Shown piece by piece: positions 1 through 9,213 of a stretch of DNA of 28,973 nucleotides. The DNA is taken from NCBI GenBank assembly GCA_003504855.1, contig DNZD01000287.1, forward strand, positions 1 through 28,973. Direction: 5' to 3'. Within the stretch, counting starts at the first letter, position 1; each line of letters opens with the position of its first letter. The translations under genes were made by a program, and so were the position numbers. The DNA is from Cytophagales bacterium. GTDB taxonomy: Bacteria; Bacteroidota; Bacteroidia; Cytophagales; Cyclobacteriaceae. The notes beneath the pieces were generated by a model that ran no database searches, was not told the DNA's origin, and was given only the letters and a program-made list of their open reading frames with translations.

Positions 1-55
1 CCATAGCATCAATATTATACTCCTTAGATACTCCTGCAGGGGCAAATAGTTGCAT
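1..55 (-). CDS. possible 5' end of an unidentified gene (cut by window edge)
   Basis: On the minus strand an ATG at 53-55 opens a frame that runs without a stop to the left edge of the window, giving 18 residues that begin MQLFAPAG. It lies directly downstream of the TlpA-like gene, on the same strand, with about 63 bases between that gene's stop and this ATG, so it could be the next gene of the same transcription unit. The frame is also open upstream of this ATG, so the start is not certain. The visible piece is too short to assign to a family, and chance is a real alternative. Confidence 0.35.
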   Translation of the reverse strand, partial: MQLFAPAGVSKEYNIDAM

Positions 56-118
56 GATGGCCTCAGTTTTTTGACAAAAACGCCTTGAATCAACAAAACA
101 GGGCAGTGAACTGCTGCG

Positions 119-1594
119 CTAGTGTGGCGAAGGTTGTCCAGTGGGTTTCGGCTTCTGGGTGGCTCTGCGCTGCAAATACCGCTCATAGTTCACAAAGAAG
201 TCTTCCATTTTATCAGCCGGAAGGCCCTTGGCGATAATCTTGTGTTGTGCATCGAGAATGTACACACTGGGCGTCTGGTCGGCATAATAAAAATTGGTAT
301 AGGCACCCACATAGCTGCGTGGACCATTCACCGTGATCCAGGGCATTTTCATTTCCTTGATGTAGTCTTTCAGCTTTTGAATTGATGTGTCCGCACTTAC
401 GGCAAACACTTCAAAGCTTAACTTCAATGCGCTCTTGTTGTAAAAGGCCACCAGCTTGGGTGTCTCCTCCCGGCAATGCCCGCAGTCGGGATCGAAAATA
501 TACAGGATGGTGTACTTGCGCTTGATGTCGTACATAGACCTCGGTTGAAAATTAACATCCTGCATCTTCAGGTTGGCTCCGGTCTTTCCAATCAGGCTGC
601 TGCGAATCTTGTCGGCATATTCCTTTACGTTTTTCTTCAGACTGGCATCCATCCAGTAGTCCATCTCACCGGTAAGGATGTACTTGTCTGCCAATCGGAC
701 ATACAATTCATCAAGCCCCATGATGGCGGGCTTTGAATACTTATACACGCAGTTCCAGACCAGAAACTTATAGGTTTCTTTGTTGACTTTAGCCTTGGTA
801 ATCAACGCGTCAATAACCGGCATCAGGCTGTCCGGGGTTTGAACAAACAACTTGTCGAGGTACTCATTCAACTTTTCCGTGTAATAGGGGCGTGGCAACC
901 GGGTCATGGCATCATCGGCCAGATTCAGGTTGTCAAAGAAGTGTTTTCGATAGTACCGAAGTTGAAAGGTAGAGTCAATCGTGCCATCGGGCTTTTTGGG
1001 TGCCTCAGGAATATCAATGGGTTTGGATACACGCATCAACCTGGCGAACATGGTGGTGGGGTGATCTGCAATCAACTTGTCCTGATGAGCCATTACCCGG
1101 TCATTGATCACCTTGAACGCTTCGCGCGCTTCTTTCTTCTGATCTTCCGTGAGCGTGCTGTCGCGCAAGACTTTCAGGTGCGGGTCTGCCACCTTATGTT
1201 CGGTGTTCAGGTATTGCATGTTGGTGAAGTACAGTTCATTGTCCTGGTCGCCGGTCACCTTCATGTGCAGGATGTAATCGTCCGCAGCGGTTTCCATCTT
1301 GAAGTGCTGATCCTGGCCAATCAGGAACTCGAGGGCTTTCATTTTGTTAATGGCCAAAAAGTACGCACCCTCGGCCAACCGCTCTTTACCATCGAATCGA
1401 AAATTCCCCTGCTTGTCGCATCGGGCCGTATCACGCACATAGGTGTTTTCCCCGATATAATACCCCAGCATTACCGTGGTGTCCTTCAGTCCCTTCACCG
1501 AAAAGTCAATGTTGTAACCTGTCTGCGCCTTCGCCGTCTGGCCCACAGTGACCAGTATCATGGCAAGAAGTCCGAGTCTTATGTTCGTCTGCAT
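119..1594 (-). CDS. TlpA-like thiol-disulfide oxidoreductase with N-terminal DUF4369-type domain, exported
   Basis: This is a 491-residue exported thioredoxin-fold protein of the TlpA/ResA kind, expected to act in the periplasm or on the outside of the inner membrane. Starting at the ATG at 1592-1594 gives a clean signal peptide (residues 1-24, ending AKA-Q). The open frame extends 12 codons further to a TTG at 1630, but that would bury the signal peptide, so I reject it. After the signal comes a beta-rich region like DUF4369, a charged helical middle resembling DUF5106, and from about residue 345 a thioredoxin fold. The redox motif CGHC is at about residues 371-374, and the cis-proline motif (QTPSVYI) has its Pro near residue 442. 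Proteins of this architecture are common in Bacteroidota and reduce or shuffle disulfides in exported proteins; the substrate cannot be read from the sequence. A near-match to the Bacteroidota promoter box (GAAATTTG, one mismatch) lies at 1601-1608, just before the chosen start. The gene is divergent from gldA. Confidence 0.85.
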   Translation of the reverse strand: MQTNIRLGLLAMILVTVGQTAKAQTGYNIDFSVKGLKDTTVMLGYYIGENTYVRDTARCDKQGNFRFDGKERLAEGAYFLAINKMKALEFLIGQDQHFKMETAADDYILHMKVTGDQDNELYFTNMQYLNTEHKVADPHLKVLRDSTLTEDQKKEAREAFKVINDRVMAHQDKLIADHPTTMFARLMRVSKPIDIPEAPKKPDGTIDSTFQLRYYRKHFFDNLNLADDAMTRLPRPYYTEKLNEYLDKLFVQTPDSLMPVIDALITKAKVNKETYKFLVWNCVYKYSKPAIMGLDELYVRLADKYILTGEMDYWMDASLKKNVKEYADKIRSSLIGKTGANLKMQDVNFQPRSMYDIKRKYTILYIFDPDCGHCREETPKLVAFYNKSALKLSFEVFAVSADTSIQKLKDYIKEMKMPWITVNGPRSYVGAYTNFYYADQTPSVYILDAQHKIIAKGLPADKMEDFFVNYERYLQRRATQKPKPTGQPSPH

Positions 1595-1717
1595 GGGGGT
1601 CAAATTTCTTATTTTTCTATTTAACGGCAATTAATGTTCCAGGATTGTAGGAGGTGACCCCCGGGCGATTCAGCGGGTGGGAGTACGCTTTCTTTTGCGT
1701 TATTTTGCGCACCAGAA

Positions 1718-2632
1718 ATGTCAATCGTAGTATCCTCCATCAGCAAAGTCTTCGGCCAGCAACGGGCGGTCGATCAGATTTCCTTTTCCGTAGGCGAGGG
1801 AGAGATCGTTGGCTTCCTGGGACCCAACGGGGCCGGGAAATCTACGACCATGAAGATGATCACCGGGGCGCTCCCAGCCACGGAGGGATCCATCCGGGTA
1901 GGTGGACTATCTGTGGCAAATGAACCTATGGCCATCAAGCGCCTCACGGGCTACCTCCCTGAGCACAACCCGCTCTATCTCGACATGTATGTGCATGAGT
2001 ACCTCCGGTTTATGGCCAGTTTGTACAACATCACGGGGAAAGCTGGCAGACTCCGGGTGGAAGAAATGGTGGCTTTGTGTGGATTGACGGAAGAACAAAA
2101 TAAGCGCATCGGCATGTTGTCCAAAGGCTACCGCCAGCGGGTAGGCCTGGCACAAGCCCTGATCCATGATCCGGCTGTATTGGTGCTGGATGAGCCGACA
2201 TCCGGGCTTGATCCGAATCAATTGATTGAAATCAGAAGCCTCATCCGCAAGGTGAGTGAGCATAAGACGGTGTTGTTTTCATCGCATATCCTCCAGGAAG
2301 TAGAAGCATTATGTAACCGGGTGATCGTTATCCATAAAGGAAAGATTGTTGCCGATGATCGGCTGGAACACCTGTTGAAAAGAGGAGGTGACCAGCTTGT
2401 AGTGGAATTTGACAAAGCACCACCGTCCATGTCGCTTGAACAGCTTCCGGGCGTAAATAGCGTTGTGGTCCTTGCACCCACTAAATTTCAGATTAAAACG
2501 GACCGCGGTGTGGACATCCGTGACCATGTAGTGAAGCTGGCGATGACCCATGGGTTATCCCTTCGTGAACTCCGACAGGAAGAGTATTCGCTTGAGTCAG
2601 TATTTGGTGAACTAACCCAGCGCCCAGCATGA
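1718..2632 (+). CDS. gldA: GldA, gliding-motility ABC transporter ATP-binding protein
   Basis: This 304-residue cytoplasmic ATPase powers the Gld ABC transporter together with GldF and GldG. The Walker A motif GPNGAGKST is at 35-43, the signature LSKGYRQ at 134-140, Walker B LVLDEP at 155-160 with the D-loop following, and the switch His at 190 (SSHILQE). The Q-loop position reads YLPEHNPLY, with Glu82 in place of the usual Gln; I recall this as typical of GldA and related exporters. Residues beyond 220 form the usual C-terminal extension. Length and start (ATG, no Shine-Dalgarno) fit the family. Its stop overlaps the start of gldF by four bases (ATGA), so the two are translationally coupled. 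A near-match to a promoter box (TATTTTG, one base short) is at 1701-1707. In Flavobacterium johnsoniae GldA, GldF and GldG are needed for gliding, but the transported substrate is not established. Confidence 0.93.
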   Translation: MSIVVSSISKVFGQQRAVDQISFSVGEGEIVGFLGPNGAGKSTTMKMITGALPATEGSIRVGGLSVANEPMAIKRLTGYLPEHNPLYLDMYVHEYLRFMASLYNITGKAGRLRVEEMVALCGLTEEQNKRIGMLSKGYRQRVGLAQALIHDPAVLVLDEPTSGLDPNQLIEIRSLIRKVSEHKTVLFSSHILQEVEALCNRVIVIHKGKIVADDRLEHLLKRGGDQLVVEFDKAPPSMSLEQLPGVNSVVVLAPTKFQIKTDRGVDIRDHVVKLAMTHGLSLRELRQEEYSLESVFGELTQRPA

Positions 2633-3357
2633 TTCCGGTTTTCATCAAAGAGATCAACAGTTTCCTCAACTCCCTCATGGGATACCTGGTGATTGCTGTA
2701 TTCCTGGTGGCGATGGGCCTGCTTATGTGGGTGTTTCCCGAAACCTCCGTATTGGAATATGGCTATGCTGAGATGGGAACTTTATTCTCCACCGGACCCT
2801 ATGTATTGATATTTCTGGTGCCGGCCATCACCATGCGGAGCTTTGCCGAAGAACGAAAACTGGGAACCCTTGATTTGCTGATGACAAAGCCCGTGACAGA
2901 GACCGGTGTTGTCATGGGAAAATTCCTGGCAGCATTTGCGTTGGTCGTGCTTTCTGTGCTGCCAACGGTGGTGTACTACTTTGCCTTGTCTTCTCTGGCA
3001 AACCCGTTTGGTAATATTGATACACCGGGTGTAATTGGTTCCTATATCGGACTTGTGTTGCTGGGTGGTGTGTTCTGTACCATTGGCCTGTTCGCTTCAT
3101 CGATCAGTACCAACCAAATTGTATCATTCATTCTGGCTGCATTCTTTTGTTTTTTGTTCTACACCGGCTTCGATGCGGTATCGTCGTTGTTTGCTGATGG
3201 CAGCCTGGCTTTGATCGCCAAGCAATGGGGCATATTGTACCACTATGAATCGTTAAGCAAAGGCCTGATCGACAGCCGGGACCTGGTTTATTTCATTTCG
3301 TTGGGCGGCGTATGGTTGTTGGCTGCTAAAACTGTTTTATCCAGTCGCACATGGTGA
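2629..3357 (+). CDS. gldF: GldF, gliding-motility ABC transporter permease
   Basis: This 242-residue integral membrane protein is the permease partner of GldA. About six hydrophobic helices can be seen, the first near residues 15-35 and the last near 220-238. The segment TKPVTETGVVMGKFLAAF is the coupling-type loop typical of ABC-2 permeases that face the ATPase. The ATG overlaps the gldA stop by four bases, and its own stop overlaps the gldG start by seven bases, so gldA-gldF-gldG form one tightly coupled unit. The length matches the family. Confidence 0.92.
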   Translation: MIPVFIKEINSFLNSLMGYLVIAVFLVAMGLLMWVFPETSVLEYGYAEMGTLFSTGPYVLIFLVPAITMRSFAEERKLGTLDLLMTKPVTETGVVMGKFLAAFALVVLSVLPTVVYYFALSSLANPFGNIDTPGVIGSYIGLVLLGGVFCTIGLFASSISTNQIVSFILAAFFCFLFYTGFDAVSSLFADGSLALIAKQWGILYHYESLSKGLIDSRDLVYFISLGGVWLLAAKTVLSSRTW

Positions 3358-5036
3358 GTGGAAAGAAATATGGCGACTGGTTGTTGCTGGCCAACGGGTT
3401 GGTCTTCGCCCTGGTGCTGAACCAGCTGGCGTCGCTGTATTTTTTCCGGATCGACCTCACAGAAGAGTCACGTTACACCATGAAGGCCCCCACTCGGGCC
3501 TTGCTTGAATCGCTGGATGACGATGTGTATGTGGAGGTATACCTCGAAGGAAATATCAATGCCGGGTTCCAGCGACTCTATAAAGCTGTGGGTGAAACGC
3601 TGGAGGAATTCAGGGTGTATTCCAATAACAAAGTACACTACACTTTTCTGGACCCCGCAGCTGCGAAGGGACAGGAAGCCCGCAAAGAATTTATGCTGGA
3701 GTTGGCCGGGAAGGGCATACAACCGATGAATATTATCGCCAATACCGATGGCCGTCGCACGGAGAAACTGGTTTTCCCGGGTGCTGTGATCTCCTACGGG
3801 GGGGCAGAAGAAGGCGTGATGCTCGTGAAAGGGAATCGCGCTCAGGGCTCGGATGAAGTTTTGAATCAGTCCATAGAAGGACTTGAATATCAGTTTGCCC
3901 TGGTGATTGAAAAACTGGCGGGCCTGGATCGCAAGAAGGTGGGATGGGTGACCGGCCATGGTGAGTTGGACAGCCTCCAGGCGGCAGGGTTTTCATCCGC
4001 CTTGCGTGCCTCATTTGATTTGGTACCTGCCCGGCTTGATAAGAATCTGTCTAAAGAACTGGATGTCTTGATCATTGCCCGACCCACGAGATGGTATTCT
4101 CCTGCAGACAAATTTTACCTCGATCAATTCATCATGCGTGGCGGATCCGTGCTGGTGTTGATCGACCGCCTGGAGGCTTCCATGGACAGCGTGTCGATGC
4201 CGGACTACTTTGCACGACCTTTCGAGACAGGACTTGAAGATCCACTCTTCCATTACGGTGTGCGCGTTAATCCCGATGCAGTTCAGGACCTTCAAGCCCT
4301 CCGTTTTCCCGTGATCACGGGTAACCTGGGTGGTAAACCACAAATGACCCCTATTGAATGGCCATTCTTTCCGTTGATCAATCAATATGCGGATCATCCT
4401 GCCACCCGCAATATGGATGCTACACCGCTGCGTATGACAAGCAGTCTGGATACCGTGAAGGCAATTGGTATTCGTAAGACACCGTTGATGTTTACCTCCG
4501 CTTATGCACGGCGTGTTGCATCTCCGGTTAAAATGAGCATCAATGACCTGCGCAAGGATATCCGGCCCGAGAACTTTAACGCGGGACCCATACCCGTCGC
4601 GTACCTGCTGGAGGGCGAATTTACGTCCGTCTTTAAAAACCGGTTTCTTCCGGAAGGAGTTGATAGTACCGGCTATCGATCCAAGGGCAAGTCTGCCAAG
4701 CTATTGGTGGTGGGCGATGGCGACCTTGCCAGGAATGAAATCAATCCGCGCAACGGACAGCCGCAGCCACTTGGCTTCGATGCATTCACCAATACCACTT
4801 ATGCCAATGCCGAGTTACTGATTAATATGGTGGCGTATCTTGCCGACGAGCATGGCTTGATTACAGCCAGAACGAAAGACATCAAGATTCGTCCCCTCGA
4901 CAAGGAGCAAATCAGGGCCGAGCGCTGGAAGTGGCAAGCCATTAACCTGGTATTGCCTGTATTGCTGCTGGCAGGTCTGGGCATCGCCAAGACCTGGGCG
5001 CGTCGAAAGCGTTATGGAAGCTTTATCCGGAAATAA
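3351..5036 (+). CDS. gldG: GldG, gliding-motility ABC transporter auxiliary membrane protein
   Basis: This 561-residue protein is anchored by one N-terminal helix (about 9-31) and one C-terminal helix (about 528-548), with a large domain between them that should face the periplasm. The GldG/IFT52-like domain follows the first helix; FFRIDLTEESRYTMK marks the conserved start of the family. The C-terminal tail is basic (RRKRYG), which supports a cytoplasmic end. It belongs with GldA and GldF as the third part of the transporter. The ATG start overlaps gldF by seven bases, and the DUF4340 gene begins three bases after its stop. Length and topology match known GldG proteins. Confidence 0.92.
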   Translation: MVSGKKYGDWLLLANGLVFALVLNQLASLYFFRIDLTEESRYTMKAPTRALLESLDDDVYVEVYLEGNINAGFQRLYKAVGETLEEFRVYSNNKVHYTFLDPAAAKGQEARKEFMLELAGKGIQPMNIIANTDGRRTEKLVFPGAVISYGGAEEGVMLVKGNRAQGSDEVLNQSIEGLEYQFALVIEKLAGLDRKKVGWVTGHGELDSLQAAGFSSALRASFDLVPARLDKNLSKELDVLIIARPTRWYSPADKFYLDQFIMRGGSVLVLIDRLEASMDSVSMPDYFARPFETGLEDPLFHYGVRVNPDAVQDLQALRFPVITGNLGGKPQMTPIEWPFFPLINQYADHPATRNMDATPLRMTSSLDTVKAIGIRKTPLMFTSAYARRVASPVKMSINDLRKDIRPENFNAGPIPVAYLLEGEFTSVFKNRFLPEGVDSTGYRSKGKSAKLLVVGDGDLARNEINPRNGQPQPLGFDAFTNTTYANAELLINMVAYLADEHGLITARTKDIKIRPLDKEQIRAERWKWQAINLVLPVLLLAGLGIAKTWARRKRYGSFIRK

Positions 5037-5039
5037 GCG

Positions 5040-5984
5040 ATGAGTGCCAAACGAAATACAACCCTGTTGATTTCACTCGCCTTCCTGGTGATGTTGTCTT
5101 CGTTGCTGTTTATTCTTACCGGCCGCAGAAGTGAACGGGCAGTAGATCCTGATTATTTCAGAACGGTTGCTTCTGAGAACATCGATCGGGTATTGCTTAA
5201 GCGTCAGGGCAAAGAGGTTGAGTTGAGTTTCACCAACAACCGGTGGCGGGTCAACAATACCTGGGATGCTGACAATCAAATGATCAAGGTGCTGTTTGCT
5301 ACCCTGCGACAGGCGGAGCCACGCAGGCCGGTAGCTGCGGCGTTGCGCGACAGCGTGTGTGCCAGGCTTGAACGAGACGGGGTTTTGGTAACGGTATTCA
5401 CCCAGGGACAGGAGCAGATGCGATTCTTTGCTGGTGGCAATACGCTAAAAACCGAGACCTGGTTTTGGAAAGGAGGGGAGAGTGAACCTTATCAGATGGT
5501 GATTCCAGGATATCGCGTGTTTGTAGCCGGGATACTGGAATTGGATGAAAGTGGTTGGCGCAACAAACGCATTTTTGATTTCAACTGGAGGAATTTCAAA
5601 TCGTTCTCTGCCTATTATAACAGCGATCCCGCACAGAATTTTCAGTTGGAATTCGACCGTGACCGGGTGGTGATGCGCCAGGAGGATGCAGCCGACACCG
5701 CCAAACTCAATGGGTATCTTGATGCTGTTTCGCTGCTGTTCGCCCGGCGGTTTATTGACGCACAGGATCCCCACGCAGACAGTGTGGTTAAAACAGGTCC
5801 TTTGGCTAAACTGGAAATCCGAGATATCGCTGACCGCGCCTATGTACTGGAGTTGTTCAGGCCCTCACCACGGAGCCAGGAAGTGATTGGGCGACTGGGT
5901 GATGGTCAGCGGGTTGCGCTCGATAAAGCCGATGTGGCTGAACTGGTGCGAAAGCGGGATTACTTCAAACAGGCCGGGCACTGA
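5040..5984 (+). CDS. DUF4340-type membrane-anchored protein linked to gldAFG
   Basis: This 314-residue protein has one N-terminal hydrophobic helix (about 8-27) and a soluble remainder predicted to lie outside the inner membrane. The segment LLKRQGKEVELSFTNNRWRV, early in the soluble part, matches the way DUF4340 domains begin, and the middle holds W-rich beta strands (WFWKGG and FNFNWRNFKSF-like stretches). It starts three bases after gldG on the same strand, so it is very probably co-transcribed. In many bacteria outside Bacteroidota a DUF4340 protein follows a GldG-like gene in ABC operons, so it is likely a fourth, extracytoplasmic component here. Its exact role is unknown. Confidence 0.8.
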   Translation: MSAKRNTTLLISLAFLVMLSSLLFILTGRRSERAVDPDYFRTVASENIDRVLLKRQGKEVELSFTNNRWRVNNTWDADNQMIKVLFATLRQAEPRRPVAAALRDSVCARLERDGVLVTVFTQGQEQMRFFAGGNTLKTETWFWKGGESEPYQMVIPGYRVFVAGILELDESGWRNKRIFDFNWRNFKSFSAYYNSDPAQNFQLEFDRDRVVMRQEDAADTAKLNGYLDAVSLLFARRFIDAQDPHADSVVKTGPLAKLEIRDIADRAYVLELFRPSPRSQEVIGRLGDGQRVALDKADVAELVRKRDYFKQAGH

Positions 5985-6071
5985 AATTACCCGGTTTTCT
6001 GACTGCACCGGGTGTTTCCAGAACCTATTTTCTTTATAACTTAGCGGGCGCAACCATAACCACTGACGTTC

Positions 6072-7196
6072 ATGAAGTTTATTGTTAACTCCAGCTACTT
6101 GCTGAAGCAACTATCGTATATCAACGGGGTCATCACCACCAATCCGGTCGTTCCCATCCTTGAGAATTTCCTTTTTGAAATTGACAAGAACCGGCTAACG
6201 GTAACAGCCTCTGATCTTCAAACGTCGATGATCACTGAGATCACGGTGGAATCCAAGGAGCGCGGAAATATTGCCGTCCCTGCCAGGATTTTGCTCGACA
6301 CCCTGAAAAACCTGCCTGACCAGCCTGTTACTTTTTCGGTGGATGACACCACCTACAGCATTGAATTGAGCTCCGACAACGGTCGCTACAAATTGTCCGG
6401 AGAAAATGCCACCGATTTCCCGAAGGTTCCGTCGGTGAGCAACGACTTCTCTGCGCAGATATCATCTGAGGTGCTGGCACGTGCCATCAACAATACCATT
6501 TTCGCCACCAGCAACGACGAGCTGCGCCCTGCGATGACGGGGGTGTATGTTAACCTCGGATCAAAGAACACCACGTTCGTGGCCACCGACGGTCACCGCC
6601 TGGTGCGTTATCGCCGTACGGATGTAAAATCCGACAGCGGCAATACCATCATCATCCCACGCAAGGCCCTCAACTTGCTGAAAGCAACATTGCCTTCAGA
6701 GAATACGGATGTGACGATTGACTTCAACACGTCCAACGCCTTCTTCAAGTTTGGTAACATTCGTATGATTTGCCGCCTGATCGATGAGCGCTTCCCGGAT
6801 TATGAAAATGTAATCCCTACGTCCAGCACGATCAAGATGACCATCAACCGGACAGACTTCCTCAGCTCGTTGAAGCGAATCTCCATTTACGCCAACAAGA
6901 CCACGCACCAGGTGCGCCTGAAGATTACCGGCAGTGAATTGCAGGTGTCGGCAGAAGACCTGGATTTCTCCAATGAAGCTAATGAAAGACTCTCCTGCGA
7001 GCACGAAGGAGAAGACATCGAAATCGGATTCAATGCCCGGTTCATGGTAGAGATGCTGAGTAACCTGGATACTGATCAGATCAAACTGAACATGTCTGCC
7101 CCCAACAAAGCAGGCGTGATCCTGCCGGTGGAGAAGGACAAGAGCGAGGATATCCTTATGCTCGTGATGCCGGTGATGCTGAATCAGTACGTGTAG
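6072..7196 (+). CDS. dnaN: DNA polymerase III beta subunit (sliding clamp)
   Basis: This 374-residue protein is the processivity clamp of the replicative DNA polymerase; two copies form a ring around DNA. The three-domain pattern is clear: an N-terminal domain beginning MKFIVNSSYLLKQL, a middle domain with the ATDGHRLVRYRR motif near residues 173-184, and a C-terminal domain ending VMPVMLNQYV, close to the usual MP(M/V)R(L/-) ending. Length is normal. It is preceded by an 87-base gap after the DUF4340 gene. That gap contains a weak promoter match (TAACTTAG at 6037-6044, one mismatch, with a TTT run 19 bases upstream), so dnaN may have its own promoter. A strong terminator follows at 7223-7247. 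No dnaA is visible, so nothing here points to the replication origin. Confidence 0.97.
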   Translation: MKFIVNSSYLLKQLSYINGVITTNPVVPILENFLFEIDKNRLTVTASDLQTSMITEITVESKERGNIAVPARILLDTLKNLPDQPVTFSVDDTTYSIELSSDNGRYKLSGENATDFPKVPSVSNDFSAQISSEVLARAINNTIFATSNDELRPAMTGVYVNLGSKNTTFVATDGHRLVRYRRTDVKSDSGNTIIIPRKALNLLKATLPSENTDVTIDFNTSNAFFKFGNIRMICRLIDERFPDYENVIPTSSTIKMTINRTDFLSSLKRISIYANKTTHQVRLKITGSELQVSAEDLDFSNEANERLSCEHEGEDIEIGFNARFMVEMLSNLDTDQIKLNMSAPNKAGVILPVEKDKSEDILMLVMPVMLNQYV

Positions 7197-7222
7197 CATA
7201 CTGAAGTAGAATGTTTTTAATT

Positions 7223-7247
7223 AAAGCTGCCGGATGGCAGCTTTTTT
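7223..7247 (+). terminator. intrinsic terminator of dnaN
   Basis: A perfect 9-bp stem (7223-7231 with 7236-7244) closes on a GGAT loop, and the T-run at 7242-7247 forms its 3' side and tail. It lies 27 bases after the dnaN stop and should end the gldAFG-DUF4340-dnaN transcripts. Confidence 0.85.
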
Positions 7248-7306
7248 GTTACCTACAGGGTAGCACAAATTTGAGTTCTGATAACCAATAAGGGAATTCG
7301 ATAGCT

Positions 7307-7768
7307 ATGTACTATCGTCGCTTACTAATACAATTCTGGATCATGGTTGGTCTGATACTGGCATTGTCATTTGTCTTGTGGTTACGTGTGAATTCGATGT
7401 ATCAGAATGACACAATCATGTTTAGTATACTGGGATTGATGCCCGCGACAGGTCTGGGATTTTTGATCTGGAATTATGTTCAGGAACGACAGATATCATT
7501 CAAAAGCGAAATAGAAGAAAAGCTGATGGGTTTAGGTTATACCTATGTGAGTGAACGACCGTTGAGTTTTGGAGAGATGGCCGAAAATGCTCCTGCCCTA
7601 ATCAATGGGTTGCCAATTGGGGCTTTTACTTTTGAGAAGCGAGAAAGAATGATTCGGGTCAGGAATCAAATTGGTGTCGAGCTACTTCTTCACGCCAGCG
7701 TTATTATTGCGAAGTCTCGTGTCAGACTTGAAATACAAAAAAAAGTTCGCGTGGATGATGCCAAATAA
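7307..7768 (+). CDS. small two-helix membrane protein of unknown function
   Basis: I do not recognise this 153-residue protein. It has two hydrophobic helices (about 7-27 and 38-57), then a soluble, charged C-terminal part of about 95 residues that includes KSEIEEKLMGLGYTYVSER. The order suggests an inner-membrane hairpin with both ends in the cytoplasm. The ATG at 7307 is the natural start. The gene stands alone between the dnaN terminator and a bidirectional terminator that overlaps its own stop codon. It is more A/T-rich than its neighbours, which could mean recent acquisition or weak constraint. A one-mismatch promoter box (CAAATTTG, 7266-7273), with TTTG 17 bases upstream inside the dnaN terminator T-run, may drive it. 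Confidence 0.7.
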   Translation: MYYRRLLIQFWIMVGLILALSFVLWLRVNSMYQNDTIMFSILGLMPATGLGFLIWNYVQERQISFKSEIEEKLMGLGYTYVSERPLSFGEMAENAPALINGLPIGAFTFEKRERMIRVRNQIGVELLLHASVIIAKSRVRLEIQKKVRVDDAK

Positions 7769-7794
7769 AAAAGCCCTGATTATCAGGGCTTTTT
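7768..7794. terminator. bidirectional intrinsic terminator between convergent genes
   Basis: A 12-bp perfect stem (7768-7779 with 7783-7794) with a three-base TTA loop has A-runs on the left and T-runs on the right, so it can stop transcription from either side. It ends the orphan membrane-protein gene (plus) and lies 27 bases beyond the accC stop (minus). Its first base is the last base of the orphan gene's TAA stop. Confidence 0.9.
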
Positions 7795-7821
7795 GTGCAG
7801 ATCACCAGAAAAATAGGAGGT

Positions 7822-9171
7822 CTACTTTATGGTTGAGAAGTCAAATTGCGTCTCGAGGAACTTGGTGGTGAATTTGCCGGAGCGGAACACTGCATTGTCC
7901 ATCAGCGCCAGGTGAAAGGGGATTGTTGTCTTCACACCTTCAATCACAAACTCGCTAAGGGCGCGCTTCATGCGGGTGATTACTTCTTCGCGTGACTGGC
8001 CAGTCGTAATCAACTTGGCAATCATCGAGTCGTAATTGGGTGGGATGGTGTAGCCCGCATATACGTGGCTGTCTACCCGTACACCATGTCCACCCGGCAA
8101 GTGCAGGGTAAGAATCTTGCCCGGAGAGGGACGGAATCCATTGGCAGGGTCTTCGGCGTTTATCCGGCACTCCATCGCAAAAAGGTTGGGGAAATAGTTC
8201 CGGCCAGAGATAGGCACGCCTGCAGCCACCTTGATTTGCTCCTTGATCAGGTCATAGTCCGTTACCTCTTCGGTAATCGGATGCTCTACCTGAATCCGGG
8301 TATTCATTTCCATGAAATAGAAATCGCCGTGCTTATCCACGAGGAACTCAATGGTTCCAACACCTTCGTAGTTAATGGCTTTAGCACCTTTGATCGCCGC
8401 TTCGCCCATGCGTTCACGGAGTTCCTGACTTACGATCGGAGAAGGAGTCTCTTCCAGCAATTTTTGGTGACGGCGTTGAATAGAGCAATCCCGCTCGGAC
8501 AAATGGCAGGCCTTTCCGTATTGATCGCCTACAATCTGGATTTCGATGTGACGGGGCTCTTCCACGAACTTTTCGAGGTAGAGACCATCGTTGCCAAAGG
8601 AGGCACCGGCTTCACGCTTGGCATCGTCCCAGGCTTTCTTGAATTCGCTTTCGTTGTTGATGATGCGCATACCCTTTCCACCACCGCCGGCCGTAGCCTT
8701 GACGATAACCGGGTATTTGATTTCTTTGGCGATTTTCATGCCCTCCTCCAAAGAGGAAAGGAGACCATCAGAACCGGGAATAACCGGTACACCGGCTTTA
8801 CGCATGGTGTCTTTGGCCGTAGACTTGTCGCCCATGGCGTCAATCATGGCAGGACTGGGTCCGATGAACTTGATGCCATACTCGTGGCAAACTTTCGAGA
8901 ACTCAGCGCGTTCGGACAAAAAGCCATAACCCGGATGGATGGCATCTGCGTTGGTAATTTCTGCCGCAGAAATAATGCGGGGAATGTTAAGGTAAGACTC
9001 TTTGCTGGGGGCTGCGCCAATGCACACCGCTTCATCGGCGAAGCGCACGTGCAGGCTCTCGCGGTCAGCGGTAGAGTATACCGCCACGGTCTTAATATCC
9101 ATCTCCTTGCAGGTCCTGATTACGCGCAGCGCAATCTCTCCCCGGTTGGCAATTAGTATTTTCTTGAACAT
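7822..9171 (-). CDS. accC: biotin carboxylase subunit of acetyl-CoA carboxylase
   Basis: This 449-residue cytoplasmic enzyme carboxylates the biotin carried by AccB using ATP and bicarbonate, the first half of malonyl-CoA synthesis. It has the full ATP-grasp plan. Lys116 and Lys159 bind ATP, the glycine-rich loop is at 162-166, and His209 follows. Glu275 and Glu288 are the metal ligands, and Arg292 is in [12 protein letters not shown]. The N-terminus ([15 protein letters not shown]) and length match the family exactly. It is the last gene of the minus-strand cluster, 42 bases after accB, and runs up to the bidirectional terminator at 7768-7794. Confidence 0.97.
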   Translation of the reverse strand: MFKKILIANRGEIALRVIRTCKEMDIKTVAVYSTADRESLHVRFADEAVCIGAAPSKESYLNIPRIISAAEITNADAIHPGYGFLSERAEFSKVCHEYGIKFIGPSPAMIDAMGDKSTAKDTMRKAGVPVIPGSDGLLSSLEEGMKIAKEIKYPVIVKATAGGGGKGMRIINNESEFKKAWDDAKREAGASFGNDGLYLEKFVEEPRHIEIQIVGDQYGKACHLSERDCSIQRRHQKLLEETPSPIVSQELRERMGEAAIKGAKAINYEGVGTIEFLVDKHGDFYFMEMNTRIQVEHPITEEVTDYDLIKEQIKVAAGVPISGRNYFPNLFAMECRINAEDPANGFRPSPGKILTLHLPGGHGVRVDSHVYAGYTIPPNYDSMIAKLITTGQSREEVITRMKRALSEFVIEGVKTTIPFHLALMDNAVFRSGKFTTKFLETQFDFSTIK

Positions 9172-9213
9172 AGTTATTCCGTTTGAAAAATGACCCGTAA
9201 CTGCTGTTTGTGT

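Noticed and set aside
839..1624. 261-codon open frame opposite the TlpA-like gene
   Set aside because: The minus-strand protein has a signal peptide and CGHC motif; the plus-strand frame has no protein-like features.
8065..9156. 363-codon open frame on the plus strand opposite accC
   Set aside because: It lies wholly within accC, which is a certain gene, and its translation has no recognisable motif; it is a shadow of accC codon bias.
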